A stretch of 59,635 nucleotides of DNA from an uncultured beta proteobacterium (GTDB lineage: Bacteria; Pseudomonadota; Gammaproteobacteria; Burkholderiales; Burkholderiaceae_C): assembly GCA_903960915.1 (NCBI GenBank), contig CAJCCO010000056.1, forward strand, positions 1-59,635, written 5' to 3'. Below are positions 42,983 through 53,696 of this stretch, in pieces. The translations under genes were made by a program, and so were the position numbers. The notes under the pieces were generated by a model, which was not told where the DNA came from, ran no database searches, and worked only from the letters and a program-made list of their open reading frames with translations. The first letter of the stretch is position 1; each line of letters begins with the position of its first letter.

Positions 42983-44995
42983 ATGAGTTTGCAGCAAATG
43001 GTGGCCGAAGTGTTTGCGCCTGAAGGCCTGTTATCGCGCGCGCTGGAGGAATTCACACCGCGTTCGGGTCAGACCGAAATGGCCAGCGCGATTGCCCGCA
43101 CCATCGAGCATTCTGGCGTGCTGGTGGTGGAGGCGGGCACCGGTATTGGTAAGACTTTTTCTTATCTGGTGCCGGCCCTGCTGAGTGGTCAGCGGGTGTT
43201 GGTGTCGACCGCTACCAAAACCCTGCAAGACCAGTTGTTTCGGCGGGACATTCCGCGCCTGGTTGAGGTGCTGGGTCTGCCGGTGAAGACGGCTTTGCTG
43301 AAAGGGCGCAGCAGTTACCTGTGTCTGCATCGTATGGAGCAAGCTCGCCAACACCCCTTGCTTGAAGAGAGCCGAGCACAAAAAACGCTGGCGCGCATAG
43401 AGCTGTGGGCGCAGGCCACGCGCAGTGGCGACATGGCAGAGTTACCCGGTCTTGATGAGCGCTCGCCGCTGATTCCGCTGGTGACCTCCAGCCGGGACAA
43501 CTGCCTGGGCGCCGGTTGCCCGCAGTTTCGCAACTGCCATGTCAACCTGGCCCGGCGCGAGGCGTTGGCGGCTGAAATTGTGGTGATCAACCACCACCTA
43601 TTTTTTGCAGACCTGGCGGTGCGGGAGTCGGGCATGGCGGAGTTGTTGCCTACCGTCAATCTGGTGATTTTTGACGAGGCCCACCAACTCAATGAAACCG
43701 GGGTGCAGTTTTTGGGCAGCCAGCTCAGCACCGGTCAGTTGCTGGACTTTGCCCGCGATTTGCTACAGACCTGTTTGCAACACGCACGCGGCTTGCTGGA
43801 CTGGCAGCCGTTGGCGCAGGCGGTGGAGATGAGCGCGCGGGACTGGCGCATGTTGCTGGGCAAAACCCACCCCGGCACCAAGTTGCGCTGGACCGACAAG
43901 GTGCCAGAAGGCTTGAATGCGCAGGACTGGGACGAGGCGCTGGAGGCGGTGCGTGTGTCTTGTGCGCGCGCCCAGGTGGCGCTGGATACCGTCACAGAAA
44001 TGTCGCCCGAGCTGCAGCGTTTGAGCGAACGGGCGGCAACGTTGGTGGCGCAGCTTGAAAAATTCTCGCAGGCTGGCGCTGTCGGTACGGTGCGCTGGCT
44101 TGATGTGGGCACACAACTTCGGCTCGTGGAGTCGCCTTTGGACATTGCACAAACTGTGCAAGAAAAATTGATCAAACCGCAAGTCGCGACAGAAACGCAG
44201 CGGGCCTGGATTTTTACCTCGGCTACGCTGGGCTCAGACGCCACCTTGCGCCGCTTCACCGAACCCTGCGGCTTGGAGAGTGCCGAGATATTGAAGATTG
44301 GCAGTCCGTTTGACTATGAGAAGCAAGCTGCTTTTTATGTTCCCGAAGACTTGGTCAAGCCCTCTGACCCGGCGCACAGTGCGCAAGTGGCCGCATTGGT
44401 GGCGCGTTCAGCCAGCATGATTGGTGGGCGCACCTTGGTCTTGACCACGACCTTGCGGGCTTTAAGCGCCGTGAGCGAGGCCTTGGAGGCGCATTTTTCA
44501 GCCACCGGTCAGTTAGAGATTTTGGTGCAGGGGCAGCAACCCAAGGGTGAGTTGATGGCGCGCTTTCGGCAGGCTAACCAAGACGGTCAACGCGGCTGCA
44601 TTCTGGTGGCATCGGCCTCATTCTGGGAAGGGGTGGATGTGCCGGGCGAGGCCTTGCAACTGGTGGTGATTGACAAACTGCCTTTTCCGCCGCCCAGCGA
44701 TCCGCTGGTGGAGGCGCGCTCCAAAAGGCTGGAGGCCGAAGGGCGCAGCGTGTTCAACGATTACTTCATGCCAGAGGCAACCCTGGCGCTCAAGCAAGGG
44801 GCGGGGCGCCTGATTCGGCGTGAATCAGACCGCGGCATTTTGGTGGTGTGTGACACCCGTCTGGTGCAGATGGGTTATGGCCGCCGTCTGGTGAAGGCTT
44901 TGCCGCCTATGCGGCGGCTGCAAACGCCCGAGGACTTAGAGCAAGCGCTGGAGGCGCTTACCAGACCTTCCACCACGGATCTGTGTTGGCCTTGA
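42983..44995 (+). CDS. DinG/YoaA-type ATP-dependent DNA helicase
   Basis: 670 residues, superfamily 2 of the XPD type. Walker A EAGTGIGKTFSYLVPA; four Cys of a probable iron-sulfur cluster around YLCLHRMEQ and CLGAGCPQFRNC; DEAH motif FDEAHQLNETG; C-terminal motif QGAGRLIRRESDRG. It unwinds 5'-tailed DNA and R-loops in repair. Length and layout fit YoaA slightly better than DinG; I give no symbol. Its 3' end overlaps convergent bamD by 38 bases. Confidence 0.92.
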   Translation: MSLQQMVAEVFAPEGLLSRALEEFTPRSGQTEMASAIARTIEHSGVLVVEAGTGIGKTFSYLVPALLSGQRVLVSTATKTLQDQLFRRDIPRLVEVLGLPVKTALLKGRSSYLCLHRMEQARQHPLLEESRAQKTLARIELWAQATRSGDMAELPGLDERSPLIPLVTSSRDNCLGAGCPQFRNCHVNLARREALAAEIVVINHHLFFADLAVRESGMAELLPTVNLVIFDEAHQLNETGVQFLGSQLSTGQLLDFARDLLQTCLQHARGLLDWQPLAQAVEMSARDWRMLLGKTHPGTKLRWTDKVPEGLNAQDWDEALEAVRVSCARAQVALDTVTEMSPELQRLSERAATLVAQLEKFSQAGAVGTVRWLDVGTQLRLVESPLDIAQTVQEKLIKPQVATETQRAWIFTSATLGSDATLRRFTEPCGLESAEILKIGSPFDYEKQAAFYVPEDLVKPSDPAHSAQVAALVARSASMIGGRTLVLTTTLRALSAVSEALEAHFSATGQLEILVQGQQPKGELMARFRQANQDGQRGCILVASASFWEGVDVPGEALQLVVIDKLPFPPPSDPLVEARSKRLEAEGRSVFNDYFMPEATLALKQGAGRLIRRESDRGILVVCDTRLVQMGYGRRLVKALPPMRRLQTPEDLEQALEALTRPSTTDLCWP

Positions 44996-45764
44996 AGCCT
45001 TTGGTCAGGAACTCAGAGTTGGGAAAGTTTTTTTCCAGGACGCGTTTGGCATCGTCGCGCAGTTGCACCATGCCCAAGGCTTCGTAAGCTTTGTAGATGA
45101 TGAAAAGCGCCTCTTCCAGGGCGGGGGAGCCTTGAAAGTCAGACACAGCGATCTGTGCGCGGTTGATGGCCGCTACATGGGCGCCCCGGTTGTAGTAATA
45201 ACGAGCCACGTGAACTTCATAGCGAGACAGTGAGCCCACAATGTAGGACATGCGCAAACTGGCGTCCGCCGCGTATTTGGATTCTGGAAACCTGGCCACC
45301 AACTCCTTGAAAGCCTCGTAAGACTCTTTGGCCGCTTTTTGGTCACGCTCGGACAAATCCTGGCGGGTGATGGCAGAAAAGAGACCCAGGTCGTCGTTAA
45401 AGTTGATGAGACCCTTGAGGTAGAGGGCGTAATCGAGGGCCGGGCTGGCGGGGTGCAATTTCATGAAGCGCTCGATGGTGGCAATGCCCTGCACACTATC
45501 GCCCGCCTTGTACTGTGCATAAGCCTTGTCCACTTGGGCCTGCTGGGCCAAGGGGGTGCCGGCAGCGCGGCCTTCTAACTTGTCAAACAGGGCCACCGCC
45601 TTGTCGAAGGCGCCGTTGCTCATCTCATCCTTGGCTTCGGCGTAAATTTTTGACGTGCTCCAGCCGGCCGTTTTGTCTTCGGACGTGGTGGAGCAAGCGG
45701 TCAGCAACAACAGGGTTCCTGCAATTGCCCAACCGCAGACAACCGATAATTTGGCTCGAAGCAT
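44958..45764 (-). CDS. bamD: Outer membrane assembly lipoprotein BamD
   Basis: 268 residues from ATG 45764. Lipoprotein signal with lipobox ending at Cys24 (LLLLTACSTT). The TPR-like repeats contain the family text SKIYAEAKDEMSNGAFDKAV, LEGRAAGTPLAQQAQVDKAYAQ and RYEVHVARYYYNRGAHVAAINRA. BamD works with BamA to insert beta-barrel proteins and is essential in studied bacteria. A TTG start 9 bases further up is possible. The start lies 14 bases from the divergent rluD start. Confidence 0.95.
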   Translation of the reverse strand: MLRAKLSVVCGWAIAGTLLLLTACSTTSEDKTAGWSTSKIYAEAKDEMSNGAFDKAVALFDKLEGRAAGTPLAQQAQVDKAYAQYKAGDSVQGIATIERFMKLHPASPALDYALYLKGLINFNDDLGLFSAITRQDLSERDQKAAKESYEAFKELVARFPESKYAADASLRMSYIVGSLSRYEVHVARYYYNRGAHVAAINRAQIAVSDFQGSPALEEALFIIYKAYEALGMVQLRDDAKRVLEKNFPNSEFLTKGFKANTDPWWKVW

Positions 45765-45778
45765 GAGGTACAACTTTC

Positions 45779-46795
45779 TTGAAAAATTCCGAATTGATTA
45801 TATCGACCGAGCTGGATGGCGAGGATACGGAAGACCGTAGCGAGGTAGGCGCTGAGGTCGAATCGCGTCTTCTGGTGATGGGCGAGACCCACCATGGGGT
45901 TCGCCTTGACCGCGCTTTGGCCGAGTTGGTGACGGAGTTTTCCCGCAGTTACTTGCAGCAAATGATTGAGCTCGGTGGCGTTAGCGTCAATGGGGGCGTG
46001 GTGATGAAGGCCGCAGCCAAGGTCAAGGCGGCAGACCAGGTGGTGATTGAATTACGGCCCACGCCGCAAAGCCAGGCCTTCAAGCCAGAACCCATGGCGC
46101 TGGACATTGTTCATCAGGACGAGCACTTGATGGTGATCAACAAGCCCGCCGGGCTGGTGGTGCACCCAGCGCCGGGTAACTGGCAGGGCACTTTGCTCAA
46201 TGGCTTGCTGGCGCATGACGCACAAGCCATGCACCTCCCCCGCGCCGGCATCGTGCACCGGCTGGACAAAGACACCAGTGGGCTGATGATGGTGGCCCGC
46301 ACGCGGGTCGCCATGGAGGCGCTGGTTCGCATGATTGCTGCCCGCGAGGTGAGCCGCCAGTACGTGGCGCTGGCGCACCGGCCCTGGGTGGGCAGTGGGC
46401 TGCGCGAAGTTCATGCACCCATTGGCCGAGACCCCAGAAACCGCCTGCGAATGGCCGTGGTGGATCTGGAAAGAACGCCGGGCAAAAGTGCCCAAACCGA
46501 TATCTCGCTTTTGGCAAATGCTGACCAGGGTTGCTTGGTGCGCTGTACCTTGCATACCGGGCGCACGCACCAAATTCGGGTGCACATGGCCTCGATCAAC
46601 CATCCGCTGGTCGCCGACGAACTGTATGGCGGTCAGCCGGCAGCCGGTCTGACGCGCCAGGCCCTGCACGCCTGGCGGCTGGCATTTATGCATCCCCTCA
46701 CGGGCGAATCTTTGGTTTTTCAATCGGCGCTGCCGCCTGACCTGAGTCAAGCCCTGAGCCAATGGGGCCTCAGTTACAATCCTTCTCAGGCCTAA
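45779..46795 (+). CDS. rluD: 23S rRNA pseudouridine synthase RluD
   Basis: 338 residues from TTG 45779. An acidic N-terminal stretch precedes the S4-like domain (HHGVRLDRALAELVTEFSRS, about residues 38-95). The catalytic Asp is in HRLDKDTSGLMMVART; RTHQIRVHMASINHPLVADELYGG is complete. It makes pseudouridines in helix 69 of 23S rRNA. The start is uncertain: GAGG lies 10 bases before the TTG, and an ATG at 45878 would keep the whole S4 domain. Divergent layout with bamD is typical of the order. Confidence 0.93.
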   Translation: MKNSELIISTELDGEDTEDRSEVGAEVESRLLVMGETHHGVRLDRALAELVTEFSRSYLQQMIELGGVSVNGGVVMKAAAKVKAADQVVIELRPTPQSQAFKPEPMALDIVHQDEHLMVINKPAGLVVHPAPGNWQGTLLNGLLAHDAQAMHLPRAGIVHRLDKDTSGLMMVARTRVAMEALVRMIAAREVSRQYVALAHRPWVGSGLREVHAPIGRDPRNRLRMAVVDLERTPGKSAQTDISLLANADQGCLVRCTLHTGRTHQIRVHMASINHPLVADELYGGQPAAGLTRQALHAWRLAFMHPLTGESLVFQSALPPDLSQALSQWGLSYNPSQA

Positions 46796-46918
46796 CCAGC
46801 TTCGCCCGGCCTACCGTCTGGGTTACGCGCTGCGAATTGATCAATTTGCCCTTGCGCCTCCCATCGAATCAACATGATTTCGCACCTTGAGGGTGCCCTT
46901 GCCCGGAATTGCCACACC

Positions 46919-47656
46919 ATGAATACGGCGGATGCCAAGCGCGTTCTAGAAACCGCCTTGATTTGCTCCCAGCAACCTTTGCAGTTGCGAGAGATGCGTG
47001 TCCTATTTGGAGACGCGCTGGGCGCAGACACCATCAAACTCCTTTTGCAAGAGTTGCAACAGGACTGGGCGCAGCGCGGCGTCGAGTTGGTGAACGTTGC
47101 CTCGGGTTGGCGCTTTCAAAGCCGGCCTGCAATGCGCGAGTATTTGGACCGTTTGCATCCTGAGAAGCCGCCGCGCTACACCCGCGCTACCCTGGAAACC
47201 CTGGCCATCATTGCCTATCGCCAGCCCGTGACCCGGGGTGATATTGAGGACATTCGGGGTGTCACGGTCAATTCGCTGCTGATCAAGCAGTTGGAAGATC
47301 GCGGCTGGATTGAGGTGATTGGCCACCGGGAAGTCGTTGGCCGGCCCTCGCTCTTCGCCACCACCAAGCATTTTCTGGATGATCTGGGTTTGGAGTCCCT
47401 GGAGCAATTGCCTTTGCTCGATACACCGGCCCTTCAGGCCCAGGCCATGGCGTCGCTCCAAGGCGATGACAGCGGCTTGCAGGCCGAACTCGATATCCAT
47501 TCTTCAGAGCTGCCCAGCGCGGCGCCTGAAGCCACCCCCGAAGCCCCGCCGAATGAGGCCGAACGGAACGAACTGAGCGAACTGAGCGAACCCGTCCTTG
47601 CTGACGACGTTGGCCCGGGGGAACCAATCACTTTCCTGACAGGAACGCAGCCATGA
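46919..47656 (+). CDS. scpB: Segregation and condensation protein ScpB
   Basis: 245 residues from ATG 46919 ([21 protein letters not shown]). Two winged-helix domains are visible: residues 1-75 and 80-160, with the hallmark [30 protein letters not shown] and [33 protein letters not shown]. ScpB bridges ScpA and SMC in chromosome condensation. The C-terminal 70 residues are acidic and Pro-rich with a GAACTGAGC direct repeat. ATG 46874 is an alternative start. The 3' end overlaps rluB by 4 bases. Confidence 0.93.
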   Translation: MNTADAKRVLETALICSQQPLQLREMRVLFGDALGADTIKLLLQELQQDWAQRGVELVNVASGWRFQSRPAMREYLDRLHPEKPPRYTRATLETLAIIAYRQPVTRGDIEDIRGVTVNSLLIKQLEDRGWIEVIGHREVVGRPSLFATTKHFLDDLGLESLEQLPLLDTPALQAQAMASLQGDDSGLQAELDIHSSELPSAAPEATPEAPPNEAERNELSELSEPVLADDVGPGEPITFLTGTQP

Positions 47657-48990
47657 ACACCCCCGAAAACGGCGCACCCGTGCCCACCGATTTGCCTGAG
47701 ACCGATGCCCTTGTGGCGCCAGTTGAACCCACTGTCCATACGGGCGCTCCAGAGACGTCAAGCACGGGCAACCCCTTGTTTGACGCCGTGGTATCGGGTC
47801 AGTTTGACGCCGACGAGGAAAGCCCCGAGGTGGTGGTGACCAAGCGGGTGCTGGCGCCGCAGGCTGAATCGCCCAAGTTGCACAAAGTGCTGGCGCAGGC
47901 AGGCATGGGCTCTAGGCTTGAAATGGAGCAGCTCATTCTGGAAGGCCGTATCACGGTCAACAACGAACCAGCGCATATTGGCCAGCGCGTGCAGTTTGGC
48001 GACCATGTCAAAGTGAACGGCAAGCCCATTCGTTTTCGAATTGAAGCCCCGCCCGCACGTGTGATTGCTTACCACAAGCCTGTGGGCGAAGTGGTGACCA
48101 ACGACGATCCCCAAAACAGACCCACCGTGTTCAGGCGCCTGCCCAAGCTCTACCAGGGCAAATGGCAGTCAGTCGGTCGGCTTGACTTGAACACCGAAGG
48201 CTTGCTGCTGTTCACCAGTTCAGGCGAATTGGCCAACAACCTGATGCACCCCCGCTTTGGCTTGGAACGCGAATACGCAGTGCGGGTGTTGGGCGCCTTG
48301 AACAAGGAAGAAAAGCAAAAATTGCTGGACGGCGTGAAGCTTGACGATGGCATCGCCCAGTTCGGTTCTATTGAAGCGGGCGGCGGTGAAGGGTCCAACT
48401 GCTGGTACCGCGTCACCATTTCTGAGGGGCGCAACCGCGAAGTTCGCCGCATGTTTGAAGCCGTAGGCCATGCCGTGAGCCGCCTGATTCGTATCCGATA
48501 TGGCGCCATGATGCTGCCCCGGGGTCTCAAGCGCGGTGCCTGGATGGAGCTTGACGAAGGTGATATTCGGGCCTTGATGCAGGTCGCGGGAACCCGTGCC
48601 GATCGACAAACAGCGTCTGAAACAGGGGTCGATGCACCGAACGCCCCGCGCGGTGCTGAGCCCCGGCCGGCCGCTGACCCACGCAACCGCCGCCGTGGAA
48701 TGCGCGGCAACGGGCCCCGCAGTTCAGGCAATGGCCAAAGAAATGCTGGCCCTGCAGGCGGCCGGGAACAGAACCAGGGTTCGTCTTTTGGCGCTGGTCA
48801 AGGCCGTGGAAATCGATCGGATCGCCAGGATCGCCCGCCGGCCTCAGCGCAGCCTGATCCTATGAAAACAGCCTTTGGCTACATAGGCGCCGACAGTTTT
48901 ACACGCCAACGCCAGGAGCAGGGCGCTCGCCGCGGGGCGGGTTCAGGCTCTTCAGGCGGCGTTACCCGTCGTGGCGGCCGCGGCCGCTAA
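47653..48990 (+). CDS. rluB: 23S rRNA pseudouridine synthase RluB with a long Arg/Gly-rich tail
   Basis: 445 residues, longer than the E. coli protein (about 290). An acidic N-terminus (1-70) is followed by the S4 domain ([29 protein letters not shown]), and the catalytic domain with Asp in [21 protein letters not shown] and [27 protein letters not shown]. The last 130 residues are low-complexity ([22 protein letters not shown]) with a conserved-looking island [18 protein letters not shown]. The tail probably adds RNA affinity. ATGA overlap with scpB. Confidence 0.93.
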   Translation: MNTPENGAPVPTDLPETDALVAPVEPTVHTGAPETSSTGNPLFDAVVSGQFDADEESPEVVVTKRVLAPQAESPKLHKVLAQAGMGSRLEMEQLILEGRITVNNEPAHIGQRVQFGDHVKVNGKPIRFRIEAPPARVIAYHKPVGEVVTNDDPQNRPTVFRRLPKLYQGKWQSVGRLDLNTEGLLLFTSSGELANNLMHPRFGLEREYAVRVLGALNKEEKQKLLDGVKLDDGIAQFGSIEAGGGEGSNCWYRVTISEGRNREVRRMFEAVGHAVSRLIRIRYGAMMLPRGLKRGAWMELDEGDIRALMQVAGTRADRQTASETGVDAPNAPRGAEPRPAADPRNRRRGMRGNGPRSSGNGQRNAGPAGGREQNQGSSFGAGQGRGNRSDRQDRPPASAQPDPMKTAFGYIGADSFTRQRQEQGARRGAGSGSSGGVTRRGGRGR

Positions 48991-49125
48991 AGCAAGCCGG
49001 GGTTTCGTTCTAGGCGCCGCCTGTGAATCAATCCCCCACCTGCCCAAGGGAGGCATGGCTAACAGGTTAAAATCGCAGGCTTTGCCCCAATGGGTGAATA
49101 CCAAAAACTTAAGCTCAGGAACACT

Positions 49126-49551
49126 ATGACAATCGAACGCACACTTTCCATCATCAAGCCCGACGCCGTTGCTAAAAACGTCATTGGTCAGATTTATGCC
49201 CGCTTTGAAGCTGCTGGCCTCAAAGTGGTGGCCTCCAAAATGGCCCACTTGTCTCGCCGTGAAGCCGAAGCGTTTTACGCCGTTCACAAAGAGCGTCCTT
49301 TCTTCAAGGATCTGGTGGACTTCATGATCTCCGGCCCCGTGATGATCCAGGCCCTCGAAGGCGAAGGCGCTGTTTTGAAGAACCGTGACCTGATGGGCGC
49401 GACAGACCCCAAGAAAGCTGCCCCTGGCACCATCCGCGCTGACTTTGCTGACAGCATTGATGCCAATGCCGTGCACGGCTCTGACGCCGCTGACACGGCC
49501 GCTGCGGAAGTTGCTTTCTTCTTCCCCGGCATGAACGTTTATTCACGATAA
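49126..49551 (+). CDS. ndk: Nucleoside diphosphate kinase
   Basis: 141 residues, the normal length, from ATG 49126 ([21 protein letters not shown]) with AGGA 8 bases upstream. Active-site His in [20 protein letters not shown]; the nucleotide loop [22 protein letters not shown] is complete. It balances nucleoside triphosphate pools by phosphotransfer through the His. It heads the long housekeeping run that ends with hflX. Confidence 0.97.
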   Translation: MTIERTLSIIKPDAVAKNVIGQIYARFEAAGLKVVASKMAHLSRREAEAFYAVHKERPFFKDLVDFMISGPVMIQALEGEGAVLKNRDLMGATDPKKAAPGTIRADFADSIDANAVHGSDAADTAAAEVAFFFPGMNVYSR

Positions 49552-49559
49552 GTCATGCA

Positions 49560-50708
49560 ATGACGGTCAACCTGCTCGATTACGACCTCGAGGGTTTGGC
49601 CGTCTTTTGTGAACGGCTGGGTGAAAAACGCTACCGGGCGATTCAGTTGTTCCGGTGGATTCATCAAAAAGGCGCACGCCAATTTGATGAAATGAGCGAT
49701 CTGGCCAAGTCCCTGCGCGAAAAGTTGGCCACTACCGCTGTGGTCAAGCCCCTAGAAGTCTTATCCCAACATATTTCAGAAGACGGCACCATCAAATGGC
49801 TGTTTGATGTGGGCGGCGGTGACGCCGTTGAGACTGTTTTCATTCCCGAAGATGACCGTGGCACCCTGTGTATTTCTTCGCAGGCAGGCTGTGCAGTGGG
49901 TTGCCGGTTTTGTTCTACCGGGCACCAGGGGTTTAGCCGCAACCTGACCACCGGTGAAATAGTGGCCCAGTTGTGGTTTGCCGAGCATTTTTTGCGTCAG
50001 CACTTAGGTCGCCAGGAACGCGTTATCTCCAATGTCGTGATGATGGGCATGGGCGAACCGTTGCAGAATTATTCGGAGTTGGTACCCGCCCTCAAGGTCA
50101 TGCTCGATGACCACGGCTATGGTTTGTCGCGCCGCCGCGTCACCGTGTCCACCTCTGGCGTGGTCCCCATGATTGACCGCCTGGCCCTGGATTGCCCTGT
50201 CGCCCTGGCCGTTTCTCTGCATGCGCCGGATGACGCCTTGCGCGACAACCTGGTGCCCTTGAACCGCAAGTACCCGATTGCTGAGTTGCTTGATGCCTGC
50301 AACCGTTACCTGGGCCATGCGCCCAGAGATTTCATTACGTTTGAATATTGCATGTTGGACGGGGTTAATGACCAGTTGGCGCACGCGCAGCAGTTGGTAG
50401 AACTGGTGAAAGCGCATGCCACCGGTGGCGTGTGGTGCAAGTTCAACCTGATTCCCTTCAACCCGTTCCCGGCCTCTGGTTTGCACAAGTCGTCCAAGGA
50501 GCAGGTGCTCAAGTTTGCCAAGGTGTTGCTGGATGCAGGCATCGTCACCACGGTTCGAAAAACCCGCGGCGATGACATTGATGCGGCCTGCGGCCAATTG
50601 GCAGGCGACGTGAAAGACCGGACCGGTGTAGCCAGTCGGATGGCTCGGCAACGCACCATCATGTTGCAACCGGTAGCTTCTTTGGCATCACCCCCTGCGG
50701 AGCTTTAA
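49560..50708 (+). CDS. rlmN: Dual-specificity rRNA/tRNA adenine C2 methyltransferase RlmN
   Basis: 382 residues. Radical-SAM cluster motif [24 protein letters not shown] (CxxxCxxC); SAM-binding [16 protein letters not shown]; late conserved Cys in [15 protein letters not shown] matches one of the two catalytic Cys. It methylates A2503 of 23S rRNA and A37 of some tRNAs. It begins 8 bases after ndk. Confidence 0.97.
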   Translation: MTVNLLDYDLEGLAVFCERLGEKRYRAIQLFRWIHQKGARQFDEMSDLAKSLREKLATTAVVKPLEVLSQHISEDGTIKWLFDVGGGDAVETVFIPEDDRGTLCISSQAGCAVGCRFCSTGHQGFSRNLTTGEIVAQLWFAEHFLRQHLGRQERVISNVVMMGMGEPLQNYSELVPALKVMLDDHGYGLSRRRVTVSTSGVVPMIDRLALDCPVALAVSLHAPDDALRDNLVPLNRKYPIAELLDACNRYLGHAPRDFITFEYCMLDGVNDQLAHAQQLVELVKAHATGGVWCKFNLIPFNPFPASGLHKSSKEQVLKFAKVLLDAGIVTTVRKTRGDDIDAACGQLAGDVKDRTGVASRMARQRTIMLQPVASLASPPAEL

Positions 50709-50717
50709 GCCCTGAAC

Positions 50718-51545
50718 ATGAAGCGCGCACCTGCCGGATTGAATCGATTCCTGCCTCTTTTCTGGGCTTTGCTGCTGATGGGCCTGGGGCTCTTGCCAGG
50801 CTGCAGCACGTTTCAACCCAGCGCTGCTTCGACCACGAGTTCGATGGATGACACCAGCAGCAACGACACGGACGCCCGCAAGCGAGCCCGCCTTCGAATG
50901 GCGCTGGCGCTTAATTATTTTCAGATTGGCAGCGCCCGTATCGCACTGGATGAAATCAAATTGTCTCTGGCCGCTGACCCAAGCTTCAGCGATGCGTTGG
51001 CTTTGCGCGGCCTGGTTCACATGAGCCTCAATGAATGGAGCTTGGCCGAGCAAAGCTTCTCGCAAGCCCTGGCCTTGAACCCGCGTGATGCCAATGTGAT
51101 GCACAACAGCGCCTGGCTGATGTGTCAGCAATCCAGGTTTGCCGATTCCTGGCCGCTGTTTGCGAGTGCACTGGCCAGTCCCCAATACGGCGAGAAGGCC
51201 AAGTCCTACCGCTTGCTCGGTTTGTGCCAGATAAAAGCGGGGCTAGCCCCTCAAGCTGAGACCAGCCTGGTGAAGTCTTTTGAACTCGAACCCAACGACC
51301 CGCTCACCCGTTACAACCTGGCCTTACTGGTTTTTCAACGCCAGGCGTTAGAGCAGGCCCGTTTTTACATTCGCCCCCTGAACAACAGTGAATTGGCCAA
51401 TTCACAAACGCTCTGGCTGGGTATCAAGGTGGAACGCCGCCTCCAGAACCAGGACGCCGTCTTGCAACTGGCTTCACAATTAGAAAAACGGTTTGCCCAG
51501 TCCACAGAGCTTGGCGCCTATCACCTAGGGAAGTTTGATGAGTGA
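50718..51545 (+). CDS. pilF: Type IV pilus biogenesis TPR lipoprotein (PilF/PilW)
   Basis: 275 residues. Lipoprotein signal (FWALLLMGLGLLPGCST). Several TPR units follow: LRMALALNYFQIGSARIALDEIKLSLAADPSFSDA, ALRGLVHMSLNEWSLAEQSFSQALALNPRDANVMHNSAWLM and later copies. PilF helps the PilQ secretin reach and assemble in the outer membrane. Position between rlmN and rodZ/ispG is the standard proteobacterial location. Overlaps the next gene by 8 bases. Confidence 0.9.
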   Translation: MKRAPAGLNRFLPLFWALLLMGLGLLPGCSTFQPSAASTTSSMDDTSSNDTDARKRARLRMALALNYFQIGSARIALDEIKLSLAADPSFSDALALRGLVHMSLNEWSLAEQSFSQALALNPRDANVMHNSAWLMCQQSRFADSWPLFASALASPQYGEKAKSYRLLGLCQIKAGLAPQAETSLVKSFELEPNDPLTRYNLALLVFQRQALEQARFYIRPLNNSELANSQTLWLGIKVERRLQNQDAVLQLASQLEKRFAQSTELGAYHLGKFDE

Positions 51546-52422
51546 AAAGGAAACAACATTCGTGCACGACACGCCCCAACAGACCCCTGTAGGGGACACC
51601 GCGGCCATGACTGCAGGCGCCATGCTGCGTCAAGCGCGTGAGGCGTCTGGCTTGCACATTGCTGCGCTGGCCGTTTCGCTGAAAGTGCCCGTGAAAAAGC
51701 TTGAGGCGCTCGAGGCGGACAGGTTTGACCTGCTGCCCGATGTGGTGTTTGTGCGTGCGCTGGCGGCCAGTGTTTGCCGAACGCTTCGCATGGACCCCGC
51801 GCCCATCATGGCGCGGCTGCCCGATTCCATGACCCCGCGACTGAAATCGGTGACGCAGGGCAGTCGGGTGTCGCCGAATTTTCAGATCAGCTATGGCAAT
51901 TTGCCGTTTTTTGGCCAGTTCTCCAAGCCGCTTGGGCTCACCTTGTTGCTGTTGCTCGTGGGCATGGCCGTGCTTTTATTTTTTCCATCCCAACCAACTG
52001 CGCCTACGGTCAAAGTAACGCCGGTCGAGTCCATCATTAGCTCACCGGCAACCTTGCCCCTCCCGCCAGCATCAGCCTACGCGACTGTTACCAGCCCGAT
52101 ACCGGGCGCTTCCGCCACATCCGGGGTTGAAGCGTCTGGAGGTGCGGTCAACTCAGCGTCTGTTGTGGCGGGTTCTGGCTTGACTACCGGGCTGGTGGTG
52201 TTGAAAGCCACCGCCCCAAGCTGGGTTGAAATTGTGGATGCCCGGGGTATTGTTCAGGTCAGAAAAACATTGCAGGTGGGTGAGGTGCTGGGTGCCTCAG
52301 GAAATTTACCCCTCTCCGTGGTACTTGGACGCGCCGATGCAGTGCAGGTGCAGGTTAGAGGTCAAGCTTTTGATGTCAAGGCCTTGGCCAAGGACAATGT
52401 TGCGCGCTTTGAGGTGAAGTAA
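51538..52422 (+). CDS. rodZ: RodZ-like helix-turn-helix / DUF4115 protein
   Basis: 294 residues from ATG 51538. Cytoplasmic HTH domain (residues 25-95: [47 protein letters not shown]), one membrane helix (about 132-152), a Pro/Ser/Thr-rich periplasmic linker and a C-terminal DUF4115 domain ([24 protein letters not shown]). RodZ links MreB filaments to the wall machinery. The N-terminal tail before the HTH is longer than in many homologues. The stop and the ispG start share one base (TAATG). Confidence 0.9.
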   Translation: MSEKETTFVHDTPQQTPVGDTAAMTAGAMLRQAREASGLHIAALAVSLKVPVKKLEALEADRFDLLPDVVFVRALAASVCRTLRMDPAPIMARLPDSMTPRLKSVTQGSRVSPNFQISYGNLPFFGQFSKPLGLTLLLLLVGMAVLLFFPSQPTAPTVKVTPVESIISSPATLPLPPASAYATVTSPIPGASATSGVEASGGAVNSASVVAGSGLTTGLVVLKATAPSWVEIVDARGIVQVRKTLQVGEVLGASGNLPLSVVLGRADAVQVQVRGQAFDVKALAKDNVARFEVK

Positions 52423-53696
52423 TGCAGTTATCAGGTCCTATTGCCACGGCGTTTCCCAAAGCCCGGAATTCACGCCAAGCCCAGGTCAGTTGGGGCTCGA
52501 AAATAATTACCGTGGGTGGCGATGCCCCCGTGCGTATTCAGTCCATGACGAATACAGACACGGCCGATGTCATTGGCACAGCTATTCAGGTGAAAGAGTT
52601 GGCCCTGGCTGGCTCAGAAATGGTGCGACTGACCGTCAACACGCCTGAAGCCGCCATGGCCGTGGCGCCCATTCGGGAGCAATTGGACCGCATGGGGATT
52701 GAGGTGCCGCTGATTGGTGATTTTCATTACAACGGCCACCGCTTGCTGACCGATCACCCCGATTGCGCACAGGCTTTGTCGAAATACCGCATCAACCCGG
52801 GTAATGTGGGCAAGGGCGACAAGCGCGACCGCCAGTTTGGTCAAATGATCGAAGTGGCCATGCGCTGGAATAAGCCTGTACGCATTGGCGTGAACTGGGG
52901 CAGCCTGGACCAAGAATTGCTCGCCAGCCTGATGGACGAGAACAGCCAAAGAGCTACCCCCTGGGATGCCAAACCGGTCATGTACGAGGCCTTGATCACC
53001 TCGGCTTTGGAGTCTGCGCAGCGTGCGGTTGATATGGGTATGAACGCCAACCAGATCATTTTGTCCTGCAAGGTCAGCGGCGTACAAGACTTGATCGCGG
53101 TTTACCGTGAGCTGGCCAGGCGCTGCGATTACCCGCTGCATTTGGGTCTGACAGAAGCCGGCATGGGCAGCAAGGGGGTGGTGGCTTCTGCTACGGCCTT
53201 GTCTATTTTGTTGCAGGAAGGCATTGGCGACACCATTCGCGTCTCGCTGACGCCGCAACCCGGCGAGTCGCGCACCCAAGAGGTGGTAATCGCTGCGGAT
53301 ATTTTGCAGGCTCTGGAGTTGCGCTCTTTTGTTCCCAGCGTCACCGCTTGCCCTGGTTGTGGCCGTACCACCAGCACCACGTTTCAAGAACTGACCAAGC
53401 AGATAGAAGACTTTTTGCGGGCGCAAATGCCGGTTTGGCGTGACAAGTACCCTGGTGTAGAGAAACTCAAGGTGGCGGTCATGGGCTGCATCGTCAATGG
53501 CCCGGGGGAAAGCAAGCATGCCGACATTGGCATCAGCCTGCCCGGCACCGGAGAGGCTCCCGCAGCCCCCGTCTTCATTGACGGTGAGAAGCGCATGACC
53601 TTGCGCGGCGAGGCCATTGCCACTGAATTCCAGGCCATTGTTGAAAATTACATTGAAAAACGCTTCGGCAACGCCGATGCAGTAGAGGTCGTATGA
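52422..53696 (+). CDS. ispG: 4-hydroxy-3-methylbut-2-en-1-yl diphosphate synthase IspG
   Basis: 424 residues. Penultimate step of the MEP isoprenoid pathway: converts MEcPP to HMBPP with a [4Fe-4S] cluster. Cluster Cys lie in [14 protein letters not shown] and [18 protein letters not shown], where Glu completes the ligand set. The TIM-barrel start [14 protein letters not shown] is standard; the insert between barrel and cluster domain is the long proteobacterial type. Gene order pilF-rodZ-ispG-hisS is conserved. Confidence 0.97.
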   Translation: MQLSGPIATAFPKARNSRQAQVSWGSKIITVGGDAPVRIQSMTNTDTADVIGTAIQVKELALAGSEMVRLTVNTPEAAMAVAPIREQLDRMGIEVPLIGDFHYNGHRLLTDHPDCAQALSKYRINPGNVGKGDKRDRQFGQMIEVAMRWNKPVRIGVNWGSLDQELLASLMDENSQRATPWDAKPVMYEALITSALESAQRAVDMGMNANQIILSCKVSGVQDLIAVYRELARRCDYPLHLGLTEAGMGSKGVVASATALSILLQEGIGDTIRVSLTPQPGESRTQEVVIAADILQALELRSFVPSVTACPGCGRTTSTTFQELTKQIEDFLRAQMPVWRDKYPGVEKLKVAVMGCIVNGPGESKHADIGISLPGTGEAPAAPVFIDGEKRMTLRGEAIATEFQAIVENYIEKRFGNADAVEVV

